Notes under the pieces: model-generated
Told to the model about the DNA's origin: nothing
Seen by the model: the letters and a program-made list of their open reading frames with translations, nothing else
Databases searched by the model: none
Program-made: the position numbers and the translations under genes
Shown here: piece after piece, positions 1 to 8,217 of the stretch
How the letters are laid out: every line of letters starts with the position of its first letter
Position numbering within the stretch: position 1 is the stretch's first letter
Origin: Verrucomicrobiaceae bacterium
GTDB taxonomy: Bacteria; Verrucomicrobiota; Verrucomicrobiia; Verrucomicrobiales; Verrucomicrobiaceae
NCBI GenBank assembly: GCA_016713245.1
Contig: JADJPM010000004.1
Span: 806,001 to 870,000 of the forward strand
DNA length: 64,000 nucleotides
Reading direction: 5' to 3'

Positions 1-300
1 GGCCGCCACGTCGGCTCGCAGGCCGGTCAGAGCGCCTTCACCCTCGCGGAGAAGTATTGGAGCGGCAGCATCTTCAGCCAGAGCCTTTCACCCGCTGTCA
101 CCCTCGGCTCCGGCAGCGCCACGCTGAGCTGGACCGCCGTGCGCGGCATGTATCAAAAGGTCCAGTACTCCACCGACCTCATCACCTGGACCGACGCCAC
201 CATCGCCACCCAAACCTACACCACCACCGGCACCTGGACCGACACGAGCCCCGATCCCGGCTGTAAATTCTACCGCGTTGTGTGGTCCGCCGTGCCGTGA
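1..300 (+). CDS. C-terminal end of a secreted protein, cut by the left window edge
   Basis: Reading frame 1 is open from the first base to a TGA at 298-300, so this is the 3' end of a gene that begins outside the window (99 residues visible). The tail has the pattern YQKVQYSTDLITWTD followed by a Thr-rich stretch and a final FYRVVWSAVP. This YSTDL-TW...FYRV form is typical of the C-terminal beta-sandwich of large secreted Verrucomicrobiota proteins; the 1210-residue protein at 48241-51873 ends with a related SDDLTTWT...FFRSV pattern. No catalytic motif is visible, so the function is unknown. A palindrome follows 19 bases after the stop. Confidence 0.7.
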   Translation, partial: GRHVGSQAGQSAFTLAEKYWSGSIFSQSLSPAVTLGSGSATLSWTAVRGMYQKVQYSTDLITWTDATIATQTYTTTGTWTDTSPDPGCKFYRVVWSAVP

Positions 301-318
301 GAGAAAAAGGCTGCTTCG

Positions 319-344
319 TAGCGGAAGACGTGAGTCTTCCGGCA
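319..344. repeat. REP-like palindrome, copy 1
   Basis: The sequence GTAGCGGAAGAC is followed by a 4-base loop and GTCTTCCG (arms 322-329 and 334-341). A second palindrome with the same leader, GTAGCGGCAAACGTCAGTTT, lies at 11981-12006. Both share the frame GTAGCGG-A-ACGT-AGT. The copy marks the gap between the first gene and the methyltransferase as non-coding. Confidence 0.55.
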
Positions 345-386
345 TTGCCGACGCGAAGATTTTTGCCAAATGCGCTTCAGCGGCCT

Positions 387-980
387 ATGTCCGCCCATCC
401 ACGCATGCGCCCGAACCGATCAGACAATCCCACCGCTCGTCAAAACCGCCATTCGCGGAGTGACAATCACGTCCACACCTACGACGAGACAGATATCGCC
501 AGCCTGCTGGAGGATAAAAAGGACCCGCTCGTGCTGATCCTCGACTGCGTGCAGGACCCGCACAACCTCGGTGCCTGCCTGCGAACCGCCGATGCCGCTG
601 GCGTCTCGATGGTGATGATGCCCAAGGACAAATCCTCCCCCATCAGTGACACGGTGATTCGTGTGGCCTGCGGCGGGGCGGAGAATGTGCCACTCGTGCG
701 TGTCACGAACCTCGTGCGTGCGATGGAAAAGCTCAAAGAGCTTGGAGTCTGGCTCGTGGGCACGGCAGATGAGGCCACGCAGAGCCTCTATGACATCGAT
801 CTGAAAGGCGGCATCGGCATCGTCATGGGCGCCGAAGGCCCGGGCATGCGTCGCCTCACGGGCGAGCACTGCGATTTCCTCGTGAAGATTCCCATGGGCG
901 GCAAAGTCGAGTGCCTGAACGTCTCCGTCGCCACCGGCGTGTGCCTGTTTGAGTGCGTGCGGCAGCGGTTGAAGAAGTGA
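387..980 (+). CDS. Short SpoU-family rRNA 2'-O-methyltransferase (RlmB-like)
   Basis: The C-terminal 150 residues carry the three SPOUT trefoil-knot motifs: NLGACLRTADAAG, MGAEGPGMRRLT and IPMGGKVECLNVSVATG. They closely follow RlmB, the SAM-dependent enzyme that methylates the ribose of G2251 in 23S rRNA, including DPHNLGAC and VPLVRVTNL. RlmB is normally about 245 residues and starts with an RNA-binding domain. Here the knot is preceded by only about 40 low-complexity residues, with no recognisable recognition domain. The frame is open back to a GTG at 282, but the upstream part overlaps the preceding stop and a palindrome, so ATG 387 is preferred (197 residues). It could be an N-terminally truncated copy or a naturally short SpoU protein. 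Confidence 0.72.
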   Translation: MSAHPRMRPNRSDNPTARQNRHSRSDNHVHTYDETDIASLLEDKKDPLVLILDCVQDPHNLGACLRTADAAGVSMVMMPKDKSSPISDTVIRVACGGAENVPLVRVTNLVRAMEKLKELGVWLVGTADEATQSLYDIDLKGGIGIVMGAEGPGMRRLTGEHCDFLVKIPMGGKVECLNVSVATGVCLFECVRQRLKK

Positions 981-1020
981 CCACCTCTGCCTTCGAGGTG
1001 TGCCTTTCCGAAACTACCGA

Positions 1021-2409
1021 TCAATAGTCCCGAAACGGCCCGCGAGGTTCGCTTGCATCCATCTCGGTTCGCCAAGCTTCAAAACGCTCGCGCATGCTTT
1101 TTGCCACGTCGGGCTTCTCGCGGCTCAAATCCTTCTTTTCGCCCAAATCGGTGCTCAAATCATACAGGCCGCCACCTTTGCCGGATTCGACCCACTTCCA
1201 GTTTTCAAAGCGAGCGGCTTTATCCGCTCGACGCTGCCAGAACATCTCGCGACGCGGTGATTTCGATTCGCCGCGCAGCACCGGCAGCATGTCATGACCA
1301 TCGAGCTTCACACCATCGGGAGCTTGGGCACCCGTGGCGGCGAGCAGTGTAGGCATCAGTTCCAGCGAGGTGAGGAATTCATCCGTCACTTTTCCTGCCG
1401 GCACCTTGCCCGGCCAGCGCAGGATGAAGGGCACCCGCAGCCCGCCCTCCCACATCGTGCTCTTGCTGCCTTTCAGCGGGGCGTTGCCGCCATTCCCGCT
1501 GCCGCCGTTGTCGGAGAAGAAGAGGAAGATCGTGTCCTGCGTGAGCCCCGCCTTCTCCACCGCCTGCATCACGGCACCGATGGCCTCGTCCATGCAGGTC
1601 AAGGCCCCGCCATACCTTGCCAGTTTCTCGTCCTCGACCTTCCCGTGATACATGGCGACGTATTTTTCCGGTGCCTGCACACCTTCGCCCTTCTTCTTTT
1701 CACCTTCCTTTGTGCCTTCGCCAAAGGTCGAAGCGCTGTGTGGAGCATTTAAGGGCAGGTAGAGGAAGAACGGACGCTTCCCCGCATGCTCGCCAATGAA
1801 TCGCAGCGCTTCACGACGAAAGACCTCGGTGGCGTAGGTTCCCTTGTCTTCCTGCGTGCGATCATTGCCACGAAACATCGACGGCACGCCGTAGCGCTCG
1901 TGCATGTAGTAATCGATGCCGTTGTTCCCGTGGCCGTAGAAGAAATCAAAGCCGCGCTGCAGCGGCAGATAGCGCCTCGCCTGCCCCATGTCCCACTTGC
2001 CCACGCAACCGGTCGCGTAACCGGCCTTCTTGAGCATGTCGCCAATCGTCACCTCGCGCACATCGAGTCCCAGCGTCATCTCCGGTGATACCGCATACTC
2101 TTCGGCTGAGAACTGGTGGCCAAAATTGACCATGTCATTGCGCACCATGTCGTAGAGCCCGTTGCGCTGCGGATAGCGTCCGGTGAGCACGCTGCCTCGC
2201 GACGGCGTGCAGGCCGGCCACGTCACATAAAAGCTCGTCGCCCGCACGCCCTCAGCGGCCAGTTTGTCGAGGTTCGGCGTGATCAGTGGCTTCGAGCCGA
2301 TGCAGCCGAGATCGGGATAGCCCTGATCATCGCTGATGATGAGCACGACATTCGGTGGCGAGGCCAGGAGGCTCGTCACGGCAAGAGTCAGGACAATGAG
2401 AACACGCAT
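1021..2409 (-). CDS. Secreted type I (formylglycine) sulfatase
   Basis: This 462-residue protein has a signal peptide (residues 1 to about 17), then the alkaline-phosphatase-fold sulfatase core starting PPNVVLIISDDQGYPDLG. Asp27-Asp28 are the usual calcium ligands. C67-T-P-S-R71 is the CxPSR signature, in which Cys67 is oxidised to formylglycine by a sulfatase-maturing enzyme. A later FFSDNGG supplies further metal ligands. Family members remove sulfate esters from polysaccharides or small molecules, here probably outside the cytoplasm; the substrate cannot be told from sequence. The gene diverges from the dimethylformamidase-like gene across a gap of about 90 bases. Confidence 0.9.
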   Translation of the reverse strand: MRVLIVLTLAVTSLLASPPNVVLIISDDQGYPDLGCIGSKPLITPNLDKLAAEGVRATSFYVTWPACTPSRGSVLTGRYPQRNGLYDMVRNDMVNFGHQFSAEEYAVSPEMTLGLDVREVTIGDMLKKAGYATGCVGKWDMGQARRYLPLQRGFDFFYGHGNNGIDYYMHERYGVPSMFRGNDRTQEDKGTYATEVFRREALRFIGEHAGKRPFFLYLPLNAPHSASTFGEGTKEGEKKKGEGVQAPEKYVAMYHGKVEDEKLARYGGALTCMDEAIGAVMQAVEKAGLTQDTIFLFFSDNGGSGNGGNAPLKGSKSTMWEGGLRVPFILRWPGKVPAGKVTDEFLTSLELMPTLLAATGAQAPDGVKLDGHDMLPVLRGESKSPRREMFWQRRADKAARFENWKWVESGKGGGLYDLSTDLGEKKDLSREKPDVAKSMRERFEAWRTEMDASEPRGPFRDY

Positions 2410-2499
2410 TGGCCCATCAACGGCATCTGGAGGCGGGTTGCTTCATCTCATTGGCGAGACTGGAAAGGTCAGCGCTTCCCACGGCTTATTCTCCGTCCC

Positions 2500-3912
2500 A
2501 TGAATGTGATCCAACAAGAGAACGCCCGCGCAGGCTCGAATGACTGGCAGCTCACGCGGATGCGGCTGGATGGCAGCGGCTATCGTTCGCCGGTGATTGA
2601 GGGCTACTGCTCGCGGCAGTCGGTGAAGGCCGGCGAGGTGCTCGATGTCTTCGTGAGCACTCAACCCGCGGCGAAATTCAAGATTGAGATCTTCCGCACG
2701 GGATTCTACGGAGGTCGCGGAGCCCGCAAACTGGCCGAGTTGGGGCCTTTTGAAGGTAAAGAGCAACCCACGCCCGGCATCGGCGAGAAACGTCTCCGCG
2801 AATGCCAGTGGAAAAAATCCACCTCGATCACGATTCCCGCGGATTGGGTCAGCGGCGTCTATCTGGGACGTTTGACGACGATACCTAGCTCATTGAACGA
2901 GCCCTACTGGCAGAGCTACCTCGTTTTCATCGTCACCGATGATCGGAAGGCGGACATCCTTCTTCAATGCAGTGATAACACCTGGCAGGCCTACAACAAA
3001 TGGCCGGACAACTACTCCCTCTACACCGACCCGAAGGGCAACCAAGGCTCAACGAGCGATGTGAGCTTTGACCGGCCTTACGCGAAGTATGCGCAGATCT
3101 ATGAGAACCCGCAGTCGGTCGGCAGCGGCGAGTGGTTGTGCTTCGAATTCCCGCTCGCCTACTGGCTGGAGGAGCAAGGCTACGACGTGAGCTATTGCTC
3201 GAATGCGGATATGATCTCCGAGGAGCGCGGCTTGAACTGCAAGGCCTTCATCAGCGTGGGCCACGATGAGTATTGGGACATCCGTCAGTATCAGAGCGTG
3301 GAAAAGATGCGCGATGCCGGCGTGAACCTGCTCTTCCTCTCCGGCAATTCGGTGTGCTGGGTCACGCCTTTCTCCCCAAACGCCTCCGGCGTGCAAAACC
3401 GCCGCATCTTCCGTGGCGGGCCGTATGGAGGTGACTACAAATACGCGGTGGATCGCGAGAAGGAGCATGGCCCCTACCCGCATCGCGGCCCGGATGAGGG
3501 CTATCTGATGGGCGTGCGAAACATCGACCCGGTCAACGGCGGTGGCGATTGGACCTGCGTGAAGTCGGAGCATTGGATTTTCGAGGGCACCGGCATGAAG
3601 GCGGGGGATTCCATCCCCGGCATGATAGGTTGGGAATATCATGGTGATCCGCCCAAAGACCTTCCAGGCCTTGAAGTCCTCGCCGCAGGCACCGCCTTTC
3701 AAGGTGGTCGCAACCCGCAGCAATGGCAGTCAGTCATTTTTGACGGCCCGAAGGGCAATTTCATCTTCAACGCCTCCACCATCTGGTGGGCGCAAGGATT
3801 GAGCAAACCACCCGGCCACATGCCCGTGTGGAGCCACTACTCACGACCTCATGGCACCGACAAGCGAGTGCAGCGCATCACGGCGAATCTGCTGAAGCGG
3901 GCGTTGGGGTGA
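2500..3912 (+). CDS. N,N-dimethylformamidase large-subunit-like protein
   Basis: From ATG 2500 the product is 470 residues with no signal peptide. It resembles the C-terminal domain of the large subunit of N,N-dimethylformamidase: an N-terminal beta segment (VEGYCSRQSVKAG style, YRSPVIEGYCSR here, FRTGFYGG) followed by the central part with DILLQCSDNTWQAYNKWP, GHDEYWD and a Gly-rich FLSGNS segment. The frame is open upstream to 2116, but that part is antisense to the sulfatase and not credible. Many bacteria carry such proteins without a matching small subunit, and none is visible here, so the true substrate is unknown. Confidence 0.72.
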   Translation: MNVIQQENARAGSNDWQLTRMRLDGSGYRSPVIEGYCSRQSVKAGEVLDVFVSTQPAAKFKIEIFRTGFYGGRGARKLAELGPFEGKEQPTPGIGEKRLRECQWKKSTSITIPADWVSGVYLGRLTTIPSSLNEPYWQSYLVFIVTDDRKADILLQCSDNTWQAYNKWPDNYSLYTDPKGNQGSTSDVSFDRPYAKYAQIYENPQSVGSGEWLCFEFPLAYWLEEQGYDVSYCSNADMISEERGLNCKAFISVGHDEYWDIRQYQSVEKMRDAGVNLLFLSGNSVCWVTPFSPNASGVQNRRIFRGGPYGGDYKYAVDREKEHGPYPHRGPDEGYLMGVRNIDPVNGGGDWTCVKSEHWIFEGTGMKAGDSIPGMIGWEYHGDPPKDLPGLEVLAAGTAFQGGRNPQQWQSVIFDGPKGNFIFNASTIWWAQGLSKPPGHMPVWSHYSRPHGTDKRVQRITANLLKRALG

Positions 3913-3950
3913 GAGTCACACGCATGGGCCCCAAACGGGTTCGGGGCGCT

Positions 3951-4072
3951 GGAGTGCTGGAGTGCTGGAGTGCTGGAGTGCTGGAGTGCTGGAGTGCTGG
4001 AGTGCTGGAGTGCTGGAGTGCTGGCTCCATCACCACACCATTACTCCACTTCTCCACTTCTCCACTTCTCCA
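3951..4072. repeat. 8-bp tandem repeats facing each other
   Basis: About nine perfect copies of the 8-mer GGAGTGCT run from 3951 to 4024. About 20 bases later, CTCCACTT repeats roughly three and a half times (4044-4072). Read on the other strand the second block is AAGTGGAG, so both blocks share a GGAG framework and can pair imperfectly. This is the shortest-period, most regular member of the window's repeat-hairpin class and fills much of the gap ahead of the DUF4178 gene. Confidence 0.9.
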
Positions 4073-4177
4073 TCTCTTCGCCCCGCCCCCTTTTCCGATG
4101 AAGTGGCGTCGATATTCCGATTCCGGGACCAATTTTCAGTTTCCAAAACACTGAACTCCCGTTTCAATCGGCGCACC

Positions 4178-6106
4178 TTGCCCGAGCCGCTTCCATCTGT
4201 CGATTCACGCCGTTACGACTGCCCACAGTGTGGAGCACCGGTGCCGTTTCGATCGTCGATTGCCATTTTCGCCGTGTGCGAGCACTGCCGCTCGTCGGTG
4301 GTGCGAAAGGATTTTAATGTGGAGACCTTCGGCACGATGGCCGAACTGCCGCCGGACCTTTCACCGCTGCAAGTCGGCACCAAAGGGCATTACGCAGGAC
4401 GCGGCTTCACGCTCATCGGCCGACTGCGCCTGCACTGGGGCGATGGGAGCTGGACGGAATGGTGCGCCGATTTCGGCGGCGGCACCATTGGCTGGATCGC
4501 GGAGGCGATGGGCTTTTACATGGTGAGCTTTGAGCAGACCGCGCCGGAGGTGGCGAAGGTCGATTTGAATGTGAATGCCGGTGCCCGCCTCACGCTCGCG
4601 GGGCAGAGTTGGCTGGTGAACGATGTCAAAAAGGCTTGCTGCATCGCGGTCGAGGGCGAGCTGCCCTTTGCCGTGGCTCCAGATGCTCTGCGCACCGGCA
4701 TTGATCTCACCGGGCCGGATGGTGGCTTTGGCACCGTCGAAATTAGTGGTGATCAGCGCACCTTTTACGCGGGCCATTACGCCCAGTTTGAAGAGCTGAA
4801 CTTCACCGAGCTGCGCAAAGTGCCAGGCTGGGATCAGCACGCGGAGATCACGCGGCATCAAAGCCAGGCCGAGAACTGCCCGAACTGCGCCGCGCCGGTT
4901 CACATCCGTGCCGAGGGCCTGTCGATGTCCGCCGTGTGCGGTTCCTGCGCCACCATTCTCGATACCTCGAAGCCCGGCCTTGCCGCCGTGGGCCAGGTGA
5001 TGAAGACCACGCTGCAAATCAAGCCGGTGCTGCCCATCGGCGCTCGTGGCGTGCTGAAGGGCGAGATGTGGGAGGTCATCGGCTTCATGCGGCGGAAAGA
5101 TCAGTGGTGCTCGTGGGATGAATTTCTGCTCTTCAATCCCTGGCTCGGCTTTCGCTTCCTCGTGACCTTCCGCGGCCATTGGTCCTTCGTTCGCCTCCTT
5201 CCCGGCCATCACACGCATGATCGGTGGAATGAAGAACGCTTCGCTCTCTTTGCCCGTGAGGAAGTCACCACGATGAATGTGCTCGGCGAATTCTACTGGC
5301 GAGTGCGCTCCGGGGAGAAAGTGCAGCTCACGGACTACATCTCGCCTCCACGCGTGCTTTCGGCGGAGTTCAGCAAGGAACTCAACGAGGTCACCTGGTC
5401 CGGCGGCGAGTACATCGACCACCTGGAGGTGCAGCGAGCCTTTTTGACCGATGGCACCCGCCTGCCGTCGCCGCAGGGTCGCTATCTCAACGAGCCGAAT
5501 CCGCATCGCGAGCGCTGGCGTGGCATGCGCGTGACCTTCTTTCTGGTGCTGGGGGCTTACATCCTGATTCAATTGCTCTGCCTCGGCTTTGCCACGCAGA
5601 CCAAGGTGTATGACCTGAGCGGCGTCGTCTCGACCGGCAATCCGCTGGAGAAAACCATCGTCACCAAGCCCTTCACCGTCAGCGGCGGCTCTGCGCCGCT
5701 TCACGTCCACACCGAAACCAGCGCCTTGCCGCTCGGCGGCTATCTGGCGCTGAAGGGCAGCCTCGTGAACGCCAAAGACCAGCACGCCACGCCCGTGCTG
5801 CTGCCGATGACCAACTACCAATCCGTCGCCGAGGAGCAGCGCAGTGATGTCACGCTGCCGGCGGTGCCGGCCGGCGAGTATTACTTTCGCCTGGAGCCGG
5901 ACGCCTCCTCCACCATAGCCCAGGCACCGGTCCGTCTCAGCGTGGAGCGCGGCGGCCTCTTCTGGTCGAATTTCTGGATGGGCCTCATCGCCATCTGTCT
6001 GTGGCCTCTTTGGGTGCTGATGCGCTCTTCCAATTTTGAAAAACAACGCTGGATGGAGAGCGACTTCAGCCCCTACGCCAGCTCCAACGATGATGACGAC
6101 GACTGA
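4178..6106 (+). CDS. Membrane-anchored protein with two DUF4178 domains and zinc ribbons
   Basis: The product (about 642 residues from TTG 4178) has an N-terminal zinc ribbon (CPQCGAP...CEHC) and a DUF4178 domain (GTKGHYAGRGFTLIGRLR...WTEWCADF...GWIAEA). A second ribbon follows (CPNCAAP...CGSC), then a second DUF4178 (IGARGVLKGEMWEVIGFMRR...W). Two hydrophobic segments lie near the C-terminus (around VTFFLVLGAYILIQLL and FWMGLIAICLWPLWVLM), and the tail is acidic. DUF4178 proteins are usually encoded beside DUF350 membrane proteins, as here, and are discussed as parts of an envelope-stress module; no biochemical role is established. The start is uncertain because no ATG occurs between the tandem repeats and the first ribbon. 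Confidence 0.8.
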   Translation: MPEPLPSVDSRRYDCPQCGAPVPFRSSIAIFAVCEHCRSSVVRKDFNVETFGTMAELPPDLSPLQVGTKGHYAGRGFTLIGRLRLHWGDGSWTEWCADFGGGTIGWIAEAMGFYMVSFEQTAPEVAKVDLNVNAGARLTLAGQSWLVNDVKKACCIAVEGELPFAVAPDALRTGIDLTGPDGGFGTVEISGDQRTFYAGHYAQFEELNFTELRKVPGWDQHAEITRHQSQAENCPNCAAPVHIRAEGLSMSAVCGSCATILDTSKPGLAAVGQVMKTTLQIKPVLPIGARGVLKGEMWEVIGFMRRKDQWCSWDEFLLFNPWLGFRFLVTFRGHWSFVRLLPGHHTHDRWNEERFALFAREEVTTMNVLGEFYWRVRSGEKVQLTDYISPPRVLSAEFSKELNEVTWSGGEYIDHLEVQRAFLTDGTRLPSPQGRYLNEPNPHRERWRGMRVTFFLVLGAYILIQLLCLGFATQTKVYDLSGVVSTGNPLEKTIVTKPFTVSGGSAPLHVHTETSALPLGGYLALKGSLVNAKDQHATPVLLPMTNYQSVAEEQRSDVTLPAVPAGEYYFRLEPDASSTIAQAPVRLSVERGGLFWSNFWMGLIAICLWPLWVLMRSSNFEKQRWMESDFSPYASSNDDDDD

Positions 6107-6121
6107 ACCACCTCGCCACGC

Positions 6122-6325
6122 ATGAAACATCCCTTCTACACCGTCTTTGCCATCGGCTCATGCCTCTACCTCGGTCTCGCGAACTTGCGTGGATGGAACT
6201 ACTTCACCTCCAGCGCCAATCGCAGCGCCTTCTCCAGCACGAGCTATCGCTATCGCCCCGCCATCAACACCAGCAGCGGCAGTTCTGGCGGCTGGTTCTC
6301 CGGTGGTGGCGGCTTTCATAAATGA
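6122..6325 (+). CDS. Small Ser/Gly-rich protein with an N-terminal membrane segment
   Basis: This is a 67-residue protein that starts MKHPFYTVFAIGSCLYLGLA, a hydrophobic segment that could be a membrane anchor or signal peptide. It ends in a flexible tail of Ser, Tyr and Gly (SSGGWFSGGGGFHK). It starts 15 bases after the DUF4178 gene and is followed by DUF350, so it is very likely co-transcribed. No family is recognised. Its place in the operon suggests a small accessory subunit of the DUF4178/DUF350 module. Confidence 0.7.
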   Translation: MKHPFYTVFAIGSCLYLGLANLRGWNYFTSSANRSAFSSTSYRYRPAINTSSGSSGGWFSGGGGFHK

Positions 6326-6335
6326 CCGCTCCTCG

Positions 6336-6372
6336 AATCAGAAATCAGAAATCTAAACTCAGGAATCAATCC
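6336..6372 (+). repeat. Heptad run abutting the DUF350 start codon
   Basis: Five consecutive 7-mers (GAATCAG, AAATCAG, AAATCTA, AACTCAG, GAATCAA) end two bases before ATG 6373. No clear Shine-Dalgarno sequence is present; the run itself occupies the ribosome-binding region. It is a single-arm member of the repeat class. Confidence 0.75.
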
Positions 6373-6576
6373 ATGGACACCGCCATCCTCCTCAACTCCC
6401 TCATCTACGCCCTCCTCGGCGTGGTGATCTTCATCACCAGCTTCATCATCGTGGACAAGCTCACGCCCTACGACCTCTGGAAGCAGCTCGTCGAGGAAAA
6501 GAACATCGCCCTCGCCATCGTCGTGGGATCGGCGGCCCTTGGCATCTGCCTGATCATCGCGTCAGCGATACATTGA
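6373..6576 (+). CDS. DUF350 family inner-membrane protein
   Basis: The product is 67 residues with two hydrophobic helices (roughly residues 6-29 and 45-66). Between them lies the DUF350 hallmark VDKLTPYDLWKQLVEEKNIALAI. DUF350 proteins such as E. coli YjfL are small integral membrane proteins of unknown biochemical role, usually encoded beside DUF4178 or YjfK-like partners. Most DUF350 proteins are about 130 residues with a duplicated unit; this one holds a single unit. ATG 6373 was chosen over the upstream in-frame start at 6322 because the extra residues would be encoded by the heptad repeat. Confidence 0.85.
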   Translation: MDTAILLNSLIYALLGVVIFITSFIIVDKLTPYDLWKQLVEEKNIALAIVVGSAALGICLIIASAIH

Positions 6577-6606
6577 GGGCGGGGCGAGAGGTGGAAAGGC
6601 TTGGGT

Positions 6607-6639
6607 TTGACCTGATTGACCTAGCTGACCTTTTTGACC
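6607..6639. repeat. 9-bp tandem repeat (GGTCANNNN family)
   Basis: On the minus strand this reads as four units of period 9: GGTCAAAAA, GGTCAGCTA, GGTCAATCA, GGTCAA. It lies in the gap between the DUF350 and yqgE genes, just past both stop codons. The unit GGTCAATCA also appears in a 9-bp tandem inside thiC (16556-16582). Confidence 0.75.
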
Positions 6640-6646
6640 GCTCGTT

Positions 6647-7213
6647 TTAATTCCACCGAACCTTCTCTGGCACGCCAGCCATGAGTCCGAAGGTGGGCCC
6701 CATGTCATGAAGGATGGCTCCCCAGAGATCCTCAGGCGTGGCGAGGGTGAGGACGAGCGGGCGGGCCTTCGCGGTGATCCAGGAGCGGCGTTGGATTTCA
6801 TTCTCGAGCTGGCCGCCGGTCCAGCCGGAGTAGCCCACAAAGCCACGCACCTCGTGGCCGAGCTTCAGCGCCTTCAGCGCATCGGGCACGGAGAGATGCG
6901 TCTGGCAGCGCAGGGTGCTTTTGCGCTTGTTCCAGTGCAGTGCGGCAAAGGCCAGCTTGTCCGTGGCCACTGGCCCGCCCATGAAGACAGGAACTTCACC
7001 CAGTGGACCCAGGTCTTGATCCGGCAGCAGATCCCCCACCTGCTGCTCCAGCGGGCGGTTCAGGATGTAGCCAAAGGCACCGTCCTTCTGATTGTGCGCG
7101 GCCATGAAGATCACTGTGCGAGCAAAGTTCGGATCATCCATCACGGGCGAGGCCAGCAGCAGCGTGCCAGCGAGCGGCGAAGGATCGGAAGAAGGTTTCT
7201 TTGAGGGGGGCAT
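6647..7213 (-). CDS. yqgE: YqgE/AlgH family protein
   Basis: The 188-residue product matches the UPF0301 (DUF179, YqgE/AlgH) family over its whole length. It has LAGTLLLASPVMDDPNFARTVI near the N-terminus, the central GAFGYILNRPL and FMGGPV, and GYSGWTGGQLENEI. AlgH was named for a link to alginate regulation in Pseudomonas, but the family is broadly conserved and its biochemical role is unresolved. It is cytoplasmic, with a Pro/Ser/Lys-rich N-terminus of about 14 residues before the domain. It converges with the DUF350 operon. Confidence 0.92.
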   Translation of the reverse strand: MPPSKKPSSDPSPLAGTLLLASPVMDDPNFARTVIFMAAHNQKDGAFGYILNRPLEQQVGDLLPDQDLGPLGEVPVFMGGPVATDKLAFAALHWNKRKSTLRCQTHLSVPDALKALKLGHEVRGFVGYSGWTGGQLENEIQRRSWITAKARPLVLTLATPEDLWGAILHDMGPTFGLMAGVPEKVRWN

Positions 7214-7274
7214 GCGTCACAAAATGGTCCAGTCGCGCTTTTTCGCACGATGAAAATGCATCTCGGAAGGCAGA

Positions 7275-8171
7275 TCACGCGGTGATCCAGCTGTGCAGCG
7301 TCTTCATATCCCGCAGATGGGCCTCACGGAAGGTCTTCAGCACGGCGGGATCCTTCGGATTGCCTTCGAGATACTCGACGTGGAGGGAGATCGGGCCGCT
7401 GTAGCCGGTCTTCATGAGCATCTTGCCGTACGCCGGGTCCACCTGGCCTTCACCGAGCGGCACGGTGACGAGCTTGCGACCCTCCCACGTGTAGTCTTTG
7501 AAATAAGCCGCGCCGATGTGGTCTTTGACGAGGTTGAACTCCAGCGGCCAGGACTTCCCGCCCTCGCAGGTAGCGTGCAGGATGTCGAAGGCGAAGCTGA
7601 ACTCCGCCGCGGGATACTCCCGCATGATGGAGAAGATGTCCCACACCGGTGCCCCGAAGTAATCCTGCCCGCTGTGATTCTGAAACATCGGCTGGATGCC
7701 GATCTCCTTGCACAGCGCCACGAGGTCTTTGATCTTCGGACGGATGGCCTGGAGCTGCTCCCAGATCGGCTGCTTGAGGTCATACTTGAAGTAGTTCATG
7801 CGGAAGCGCTTCACGCCCAGCTTCGCCGCCGTGCGCAGCACCTCCTCCGTGCGCTGCTCCGCGCTCACCTCGTTGATGCCGGAGGTCATGATCATCATTT
7901 CAAGATTCTGCTTTTTAAGCGCCTCGACAAATTTCGGCAATTCATCCACCACCTGCTCCGGCGTGATGTGACCTGACTTCGGACGAATCGGTGCCTCGAT
8001 GCCATCCACGCCCATCTCCGCACCCAGGCTGGCGATGTCGTCATAGCCGAGGCCGATGAGATGCTTCGTGAAGAAGCAGATCTTGTTTTTCACTTTCGGC
8101 GTTTCCGCCAACAACGGAGCGGTAAAAGCCAAAGCGGAGAGGTTGCCAAGAAAAGCGCGACGTGTGTTCAT
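7275..8171 (-). CDS. Tat-exported sugar phosphate isomerase/epimerase (TIM barrel)
   Basis: This 298-residue protein starts MNTRRAFLGNLSALAFTAPLLA, a short twin-arginine-type signal. It is followed by a xylose-isomerase-like TIM barrel (AP_endonuc_2 superfamily). Candidate metal ligands are spread along the barrel: GVDGIEAP, QPMFQNHSGQDYFG, FAFDILHATCEGG and SLHVEYLEG. The start at 8171 is set by the signal peptide; the frame extends to 8435, antisense to the SDR gene. Secreted or periplasmic isomerases of this form are numerous in Verrucomicrobiota and Planctomycetota, and few have known substrates. It diverges from the SDR gene across 46 bases, which suggests shared regulation. Confidence 0.85.
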   Translation of the reverse strand: MNTRRAFLGNLSALAFTAPLLAETPKVKNKICFFTKHLIGLGYDDIASLGAEMGVDGIEAPIRPKSGHITPEQVVDELPKFVEALKKQNLEMMIMTSGINEVSAEQRTEEVLRTAAKLGVKRFRMNYFKYDLKQPIWEQLQAIRPKIKDLVALCKEIGIQPMFQNHSGQDYFGAPVWDIFSIMREYPAAEFSFAFDILHATCEGGKSWPLEFNLVKDHIGAAYFKDYTWEGRKLVTVPLGEGQVDPAYGKMLMKTGYSGPISLHVEYLEGNPKDPAVLKTFREAHLRDMKTLHSWITA

Positions 8172-8217
8172 GAGAGGCAGCTTGAACGCCACCGTGCGCT
8201 CGACTCCTTCACTCATA

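Noticed and set aside
3962..4177. Coding sequence through the 8-bp repeats as the DUF4178 N-terminus
   Set aside because: It would encode only LECWSAGV-type repeats; the domain begins after 4178.
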